64,000 nucleotides of DNA, taken from NCBI RefSeq assembly GCF_028735875.1, contig NZ_CP117834.1, forward strand, positions 1,042,001-1,106,000, written 5' to 3'. Of this stretch, positions 58,980 through 64,000 are shown piece by piece (positions within the stretch are counted from its first letter, which is position 1; each line of letters opens with the position of its first letter). Source of the stretch: Shouchella hunanensis (GTDB lineage: Bacteria; Bacillota; Bacilli; Bacillales; Bacillaceae_D). Under the pieces are notes generated by a model. It did no database searches. It had not been told where the DNA came from and saw only the letters and a program-made list of their open reading frames with translations. The position numbers were made by a program, and so were the translations under genes.

Positions 58980-60606
58980 TTTTGTTGATCGCTTGTTCTT
59001 TAAGCTTAAATTTTTGAATCTTTCCTGACGCTGTCATCGGAAATTCCTCGCACACCTCGATATAGCGGGGAATTTTATAATGAGCAATCTTGCCTTTACA
59101 ATAAGCGATTAATTCTGATTTTTCTATTTCCATTCCTTCTTTTACCCGAATCCAAGCCATCACTTCTTCCCCGTATTTCGCATCTGGAACGCCGATAACT
59201 TGCACATCTAGAAGAGCAGGATGAGTGTAAAGAAACTCCTCGACTTCACGGGGATAAATATTCTCTCCTCCACGGATAATCATATCTTTTAGGCGTCCTG
59301 TAATCGTGCAATTCCCAGCTTCGTCCATAACTGCTAGATCACCTGTATAGAGCCAACCGTCTTCGTCGATTGTGTTATCCGTTGCTTCTTGATTTTTGTA
59401 GTAGCCTTTCATGACATTATAGCCACGACAACAAATCTCTCCTTGTACACCTAGTGGTACCTCTTGTCGAGTCGAAGGATCAACAATTTTCGCCTCGATA
59501 TGTGGCATGGCTCGACCAACTGTCTGCACACGTACGTCTAGCGAATCACCTGTACGTGTTTGCGTAATACCAGGAGATGTTTCTGTTTGGCCGTAAACAA
59601 TCGTTAATTCGTTTGCTCCCATATCGTCTGAAACTTTTTTCATCACTTCGATTGGACATGTTGAGCCTGCCATTATCCCTGTTCGTAATGAAGATAAATC
59701 GTATGACTTGTAAGCAGGATCATTTAACTCAGCGATGAACATCGTCGGTACTCCGTGAACAGCTGTACAGCGCTCCTTCTCAATCGAGGTAAGGACATCA
59801 GCTACATTGAACTCTTGAACGGGCACCATCGTTGCTCCACTTGTGACACAAACCAACGTCCCTAACACACAACCGAAACAGTGAAAGAATGGAACTGGTA
59901 TACACAAGCGGTCTTTATAGGTGAAATTCATCCCTTCTCCAGCATGCTTTCCTGTATTAATAAGGTTATGGTGCGTAAGCATGACACCTTTCGGAAAACC
60001 GGTTGTGCCTGACGTATATTGCATGTTAATGACATCACTAGGATCAAGCTGTTCAAGACGTTCGTCAAGTGCTGCATGCGTCACTTGATCTGCAAAAGCA
60101 AGGAAATCTCGCCAATTAAACATACCAGGGTAACGTTCTTCACTTAGCACAATAACATTTTTTAGGTAAGGCAACGTGTTCGATTGAAACTGTCCTGGAG
60201 TCGCTGTTTTTAATTCAGGAAGAATCTCATAGATGATATCTAAGTAGGAGACACCTTTAAACGATTCCATTAAAATAAGCGTTTTTGAATCCGACTGCTT
60301 GAGGAGATACTCTAGCTCTCTTGCTTGATAATTCGTATTGACCGTAACAAGTACCGCACCCATTTTCCCCGTCGCAAATTGTGTAGTCACCCATTCCGGC
60401 GTATTTGACGCCCAAATAGCTACGTGGTCCCCTTGTTTCATTCCGAGACCTATGAACGCTTTCGCAACATGTCTACACGCTTCATTAAACTGGTTATAAG
60501 ACAGACGTAACCCGCGATCCACATAGACAAGCGCATCATTGTTTGGCACTTCTCTTGCTTTCGTCTCAAGCAACTTTCCGATGGTCGTATTCATCAATTT
60601 GCTCAT
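58966..60606 (-). CDS. acyl-CoA synthetase, AMP-binding (YngI-like)
   Basis: 546 residues from ATG 60606 (MSKLMNTTIGKLL), matching the start of B. subtilis YngI; the three-codon extension has its ATG too near the ribosome site. ANL-family signatures: MQYTSGTTGFPKG (P-loop), AYGQTE-like IVYGQTETSP, GWLYTGDLA, GRLKDMIIRGGENIYPREVEEFL and the catalytic Lys in MTASGKIQKFKL. It activates a fatty or other carboxylic acid with ATP and CoA. Tracks almost the whole length of YngI. It lies between the TetR gene and the tct genes and could activate the acid imported by Tct (inference). Confidence 0.92.
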   Translation of the reverse strand: MSKLMNTTIGKLLETKAREVPNNDALVYVDRGLRLSYNQFNEACRHVAKAFIGLGMKQGDHVAIWASNTPEWVTTQFATGKMGAVLVTVNTNYQARELEYLLKQSDSKTLILMESFKGVSYLDIIYEILPELKTATPGQFQSNTLPYLKNVIVLSEERYPGMFNWRDFLAFADQVTHAALDERLEQLDPSDVINMQYTSGTTGFPKGVMLTHHNLINTGKHAGEGMNFTYKDRLCIPVPFFHCFGCVLGTLVCVTSGATMVPVQEFNVADVLTSIEKERCTAVHGVPTMFIAELNDPAYKSYDLSSLRTGIMAGSTCPIEVMKKVSDDMGANELTIVYGQTETSPGITQTRTGDSLDVRVQTVGRAMPHIEAKIVDPSTRQEVPLGVQGEICCRGYNVMKGYYKNQEATDNTIDEDGWLYTGDLAVMDEAGNCTITGRLKDMIIRGGENIYPREVEEFLYTHPALLDVQVIGVPDAKYGEEVMAWIRVKEGMEIEKSELIAYCKGKIAHYKIPRYIEVCEEFPMTASGKIQKFKLKEQAINKMKTL

Positions 60607-60898
60607 GCGTTCCATTCCACCTCTTTTTTTGAAAGACTAAAAAAGACAGCTTCTAACTGAAAAGTCCGAAAACAAAAGACCTTACTACATTTAAAGCTGC
60701 TCTTTTACCTTTTACAGTTCTCCCCTTACCCTTCAACTCCTTCTAGAAATAAGAAGCAAGGGCATTAAGACGTTGAATTCACTTCAATCGCATCACTGAG
60801 TTTTATTTATCTTACACAAACAACGCACAAATGTAACCGTTTTCAATTTATTGTTCATTTTGTTCATAAAGTTTATATGGGTTGTATTTGAAAACGAT

Positions 60899-60933
60899 GT
60901 AGAGGCGCAGAAAATACATGCATTAGCCTCTAC
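60899..60933 (-). terminator. terminator of the TetR gene
   Basis: 8-bp stem GTAGAGGC/GCCTCTAC that overlaps the last codons, followed by ATCGTTTT on the minus strand. Confidence 0.55.
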
Positions 60934-61531
60934 TCGTTACTTTAAACTCTTTTGCAAATGATTCGAGTATATGGATAAGACGCTCAGCCATATCATTTGG
61001 ACTAATGGGATATTCTTTTTCAATCCAATCGACTAATAAGCCTGCTGTACCGTGAGCCATATATAACTTATGTGCATCATAGTTAATATCTCGGTCTTGA
61101 TTTACAGATACCAGCTGGAAGTGTTCTTTTAACACCTCATAGATCGCTTGCGGTAAGTCACGATGCAGACTCGGAATCGTATCTTCTATGATGTATAAAT
61201 TAAAAAAAGGCTGGTTGGCATAAATGAAATGGGTCAATTCAAATGATCCAGAATTCATTGTACCCGTTGTAACGCTTTTTCCTTTTTCGTATTTATTCAT
61301 GCTCGTATCTTTAATCTGTTGATACATCTGTGCTTTCAATTCATCTGAAAGACAATACTTGTCCTGATAATAAAGATAAAAAGTGGTTCGATTATAATCT
61401 GCTTTTTTCACAATATCTGTAACAGACACATGGCTAAACCCTTTTGCATGAACGAGGCTGATAAACGCTTGTTTAAAATTGTTTTTTGTACGTTCACTTT
61501 GTTTTGACGAACGTTTTTCACTTGAAGTCAT
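60923..61531 (-). CDS. TetR-family transcriptional regulator
   Basis: 202 residues from ATG 61531 with GGAGG eight bases upstream; the upstream TTG (61546) overlaps that site. N-terminal TetR helix-turn-helix: RTKNNFKQAFISLVHAKGFSHVSVTDIVKKADYNRTTFYLYYQDKYCLSDEL. The C-terminal part (AKGKSVTTGT..., LLVDWIEKEYPISPNDMAERLIHIL) is the variable ligand domain. It is divergent from the SDR gene and upstream of the ligase on the same strand. Ligand unknown; an acyl-CoA is plausible. Confidence 0.93.
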   Translation of the reverse strand: MTSSEKRSSKQSERTKNNFKQAFISLVHAKGFSHVSVTDIVKKADYNRTTFYLYYQDKYCLSDELKAQMYQQIKDTSMNKYEKGKSVTTGTMNSGSFELTHFIYANQPFFNLYIIEDTIPSLHRDLPQAIYEVLKEHFQLVSVNQDRDINYDAHKLYMAHGTAGLLVDWIEKEYPISPNDMAERLIHILESFAKEFKVTSRG

Positions 61532-61691
61532 GTATGATTCCTCCAAAATTCAACATAATAACCAAAGGTGTAGATTCTATCGACACATCCGTTCTGATTA
61601 ACGATTGTTCTACACAATGAATCCGTTTACACTCGAAGTAGAAATTCCTTACCTTGTTTTTATTATAGCATCGCTGGAAGGAGACGTTTTT

Positions 61692-62474
61692 ATGAATCGT
61701 TTTGAAGAAAAAGTTATTATTATTACTGGTGGTGGCTCTGGATTAGGAAGAGCAGCTGCAAAGCAAATGGCGTCTGAAGGAGCAACATTAGTCCTTGTTG
61801 ATTTAAATATGGCAGGTCTTGAGGAAACAAAACAAGTCATTATAGACGAGAATCCAAACGCCACTGTGGAATTAGTGGAAGCGAACGTTGCAAATGAGGA
61901 AGACGTCCAGAAATATGTACAGTATACAAAAGACACATTTGGCAAGATTGATGGGTTCTTTAATAATGCTGGCGTTGAAGGAAAACAAAACCTTACAGAG
62001 GACTACGGCATTGAAGAATTTCAAAAGGTTGTCGACATCAACTTAAATGGTGTATTTTACGGAATGAAGCACGTCTTAAAGATTATGAAAGAACAAGGCT
62101 TTGGTTCGATTGTGAACACGGCATCTGTTGGAGGCATTCGCGGTGTCGGTAACCAATCCGGATACGCAGCAAGTAAACATGGTGTTGTCGGTTTAACCAA
62201 AAACTCAGGCATTGAATATGGCCAGTTCGGTGTCAGCATTAAAGCCATTGCCCCAGGTGCCATTATGACCGCTATGGTAGAAGGCTCTTTACGTCAAATT
62301 GGGGGAGATAACTGGGAAGAAGCAGGGAAAGAATTCGTTAAAGCGAACCCGATGCTCCGCTTTGGTAAACCTGAAGAAGTTGGCTACCTCGTTGCTTTCC
62401 TATTGTCGCACCAAGCAGACTTTATTAATGCAACCGTTATTCCGATTGATGGTGGTCAGTCCTATAAGTATTAA
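61692..62474 (+). CDS. short-chain dehydrogenase/reductase (SDR)
   Basis: 260 residues from ATG 61692 with GGAAGGAG upstream; a longer frame starts at 61605 with no site. Classical SDR: TGGGSGLGRAAAKQM (12-26) for NAD(P), NNAGVEG, the Ser in VNTASVGGIRG, YAASKHG (Tyr-X3-Lys), and PGAIMTAMVEG. Asp at the end of strand 2 (LVLVDLNM) suggests NAD(H) preference. Substrate unknown; it may act on a hydroxy acid or a hydroxyacyl compound related to the neighbouring ligase. Confidence 0.9.
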   Translation: MNRFEEKVIIITGGGSGLGRAAAKQMASEGATLVLVDLNMAGLEETKQVIIDENPNATVELVEANVANEEDVQKYVQYTKDTFGKIDGFFNNAGVEGKQNLTEDYGIEEFQKVVDINLNGVFYGMKHVLKIMKEQGFGSIVNTASVGGIRGVGNQSGYAASKHGVVGLTKNSGIEYGQFGVSIKAIAPGAIMTAMVEGSLRQIGGDNWEEAGKEFVKANPMLRFGKPEEVGYLVAFLLSHQADFINATVIPIDGGQSYKY

Positions 62475-62489
62475 CGATGAGAATTATTA

Positions 62490-62530
62490 AAAAACGAACC
62501 CACACACATGTTCATGGGTTCGTTTTTCTT
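62490..62530 (+). terminator. terminator of the SDR gene
   Basis: 13-bp stem AAAAACGAACCCA/TGGGTTCGTTTTT with a 12-base loop and a T-rich tail; it may also serve the convergent regulator gene. Confidence 0.9.
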
Positions 62531-62603
62531 TTTGTAGCCGGCTCAGTCACTCGCGTTTCATTTTTATAAAACACTGATTGCCACGCCTGTGCCATTTATA
62601 GCG

Positions 62604-63275
62604 CTACAGCTTCCAATATTTCCGCTCTGGTCTTCCGACTATGCCGTATTCTAATTCTGCTTTCGCTTCATCTATTGAAATCAAATATTCTAAATAGCGG
62701 CGGGAAGTTGTTCGTGATGCACCAAATTGCTTACCAAGAGCCTCTGCTGTTATCCCGTCTTGCTGTTCTTGAAGAAGATGACGAACCTTTTCTAATGTAA
62801 GCCGATCAATTCCTTTAGGCAATTCATCTTCTTTATCGCTATTGTCTTTTACACGGAGAAAAAAAGAATCCGCGAGAGCTTGGGTTATACGGGGAGACTG
62901 TCTTAATTGGTTACTTTGCGCCTGGGCCTTCTCAATGGCTTCCTTCAATCGTTCAAAGGCAATGGGTTTAATGAGGTAATCGATAACGCCAAGGTGAAGA
63001 GCTTCTGTAAATATCTCTTTTTCTGTAGCAGCTGTGATAAGAATAATTTGCACATGAGGGGCGACTTCATATAACTGCTCGACGACATCGACTCCTAATT
63101 GATCTGGTAAATAAACATCCAGTAAAACTAAATCCGGTTGATGTTGATCAACGAGCTGAATGGTTTCACTCGCTGTCTGGGCTTTAGCAATGACGTGTAT
63201 GTCTTGAAGTTGTTTCAAAAATTTCTCATGAATACCAGCTACATGATAATCATCTTCTGCTATCATTACGTTCAC
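62604..63275 (-). CDS. CitT/DctR-like response regulator
   Basis: 223 residues. Receiver domain with Asp53 (LVLLDVYLPD), acidic pocket EDD at 7-9 and Lys in LIKPIAFERL. The C-terminal part (LTLEKVRHLLQEQQDGITAEALGKQFGASRTTSRRYLEYLIS) is a winged-helix-like domain typical of the CitB/CitT/DctR class. It acts with the kinase encoded immediately upstream; the stop and start overlap by 26 bases. It probably activates a carboxylate transporter, maybe tctCBA (inference). Confidence 0.93.
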   Translation of the reverse strand: MNVMIAEDDYHVAGIHEKFLKQLQDIHVIAKAQTASETIQLVDQHQPDLVLLDVYLPDQLGVDVVEQLYEVAPHVQIILITAATEKEIFTEALHLGVIDYLIKPIAFERLKEAIEKAQAQSNQLRQSPRITQALADSFFLRVKDNSDKEDELPKGIDRLTLEKVRHLLQEQQDGITAEALGKQFGASRTTSRRYLEYLISIDEAKAELEYGIVGRPERKYWKL

Positions 63276-64000
63276 TTCGTTCTCCCACCTGTTCTTTTGG
63301 AATGTATAAGCTCATAATGGTCCCTGATGGTTGATTGTGTTCGATTTCTAGTGTTCCGTTTAATTCCTTAAGCGCCGCTTTCACTAGTGCTAGACCATAC
63401 CCTCTTTGTCCACTTTTTGTTGTCGTTCCTTGCTCAAATAATTGCGCTTGTATCGATTCAGCGATCCCTGATCCGTTATCTGCCACTTCAACAATTAGTT
63501 CTTTTCCAAGATCGGTTAAAAACACTTCCACTGTCGGTTTGTCACGTCCTATTACCGCGTCAAATGCATTGTCTACAACATTTCCAATAATGGTTACGAG
63601 AGGGGCAGCTGCTTCTGCTGGCCATTGCCATTCAACCGTGCTCGCTGGATCAAGAGTGAAGCTGATTTTTTTCTCAGAGGCTTTTGAACGCTTACCAATG
63701 AGAATGGCTTGAATCGTAGGGTCCTGAATTTGTTCGAAAACAATCCGGTCATCACGAGATTGCGTACCTGTTTCTTCTTCAATAAAATCAATTGCTTCAT
63801 CATAATAGCCTAACTGAAGATAGCCAGATATGGCGTACAATTTATTTGTATATTCATGAGTCTGCGCACGAAGATCCTTTGAATACTGTTGAATTTCCGA
63901 TAAAGCGTTCACTAACTCCTGTAATTCTGTCCGATTTTGAAAGCGAGCGACTTTCCCTGCATAGTGCCCATCTTCACTGATTATTTGATAGTAAATAATT
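63250..64000 (-). CDS. CitS/DctS-like sensor kinase, C-terminal part (partial at right edge)
   Basis: The frame is open to the window end, so the N-terminal sensor domain is missing; about 250 residues are visible. NRTELQELVNALSEIQQYSKDLRAQTHEYTNKLYAISGYLQLG is the DcuS/CitS-type linker and phospho-acceptor region (His in QTHEYTNKL). The ATPase domain shows IGNVVDNAFDAV (N-box), VADNGSGIAESI and GQRGYGLALVKAAL (G-boxes). This class senses extracytoplasmic di- or tricarboxylates. An internal GTG at 63912 is not the start. Confidence 0.92.
   Translation of the reverse strand, partial: IIYYQIISEDGHYAGKVARFQNRTELQELVNALSEIQQYSKDLRAQTHEYTNKLYAISGYLQLGYYDEAIDFIEEETGTQSRDDRIVFEQIQDPTIQAILIGKRSKASEKKISFTLDPASTVEWQWPAEAAAPLVTIIGNVVDNAFDAVIGRDKPTVEVFLTDLGKELIVEVADNGSGIAESIQAQLFEQGTTTKSGQRGYGLALVKAALKELNGTLEIEHNQPSGTIMSLYIPKEQVGERSERNDSRR

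Overview
The window comes from a low-GC Gram-positive of the family Bacillaceae, probably a halotolerant or alkaliphilic species. The evidence is strong AGGAGG ribosome sites with frequent GTG/TTG starts, sigma-A and sigma-D promoters, catabolite-response (cre) sites, a Bacillus-type flagellin with a CsrA-like leader, Fur, Rex and WalR-type operators, and very acidic secreted proteins. Assignment below family level is not supported. No rRNA, tRNA, CRISPR array, intact insertion sequence or prophage was found.

Layout. 1-8.9 kb is housekeeping and accessory: the N-terminus of a secreted carbohydrate-binding protein (partial), a YueI-like protein, a DoxX membrane protein behind two Rex-type operators, flagellin (hag), a secreted peptidoglycan-binding protein, and a Fur-controlled siderophore cell (FhuF-like reductase, Btr-like AraC regulator fused to a binding domain, and a divergent ferric-siderophore lipoprotein). 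Two small membrane proteins follow, one apparently starting at ATT. 8.9-20.7 kb is an unsaturated-uronide locus: a CUT1 ABC importer, GH88 hydrolase, two AraC regulators, two Gfo/Idh/MocA oxidoreductases, a TIM-barrel isomerase, KduI, KduD and a DeoR regulator. 20.8-29.9 kb is the xylose/xylo-oligosaccharide locus: a CUT1 importer followed by xylA and xylB, divergent from xylR, then a GH43 xylosidase.

29.9-33.1 kb holds an intergenic repeat, a PadR/membrane-protein pair, a BAAT-type acyl hydrolase and a degenerate gap. 33.1-40.5 kb is a third sugar locus: LacI regulator, CUT1 importer and an unusual 1030-residue clan GH-A glycosidase. 41.2-51.5 kb is a cell-wall block: glucosaminidase, amidase, a TPR protein and a double-domain CDP-glycerol glycerophosphotransferase. 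51.7-55.7 kb has a DinB-family gene, a Nudix gene with an in-frame stop, and a two-component system. 55.9-64 kb has a TctABC tricarboxylate transporter, a YngI-type acyl-CoA ligase, TetR, an SDR dehydrogenase and a CitST/DctSR-like two-component system that runs off the right end.

How it fits together. Three sugar loci each have a binding lipoprotein and two permeases but no ATPase, so they probably share a MsmX-type ATPase encoded elsewhere. Oligosaccharides are imported, cut inside the cell (GH88, GH43, the GH-A enzyme) and sent to central metabolism under local regulators plus CcpA. The Tct transporter, ligase and CitST-like sensor suggest carboxylate uptake and activation. The most interesting items are the twin oxidoreductase/AraC module in the uronide locus, the 1030-residue glycosidase, the tandem-domain teichoic acid polymerase with its TPR partner, the duplicated 36-bp promoter-operator, the ATT start and the Rex-DoxX link.
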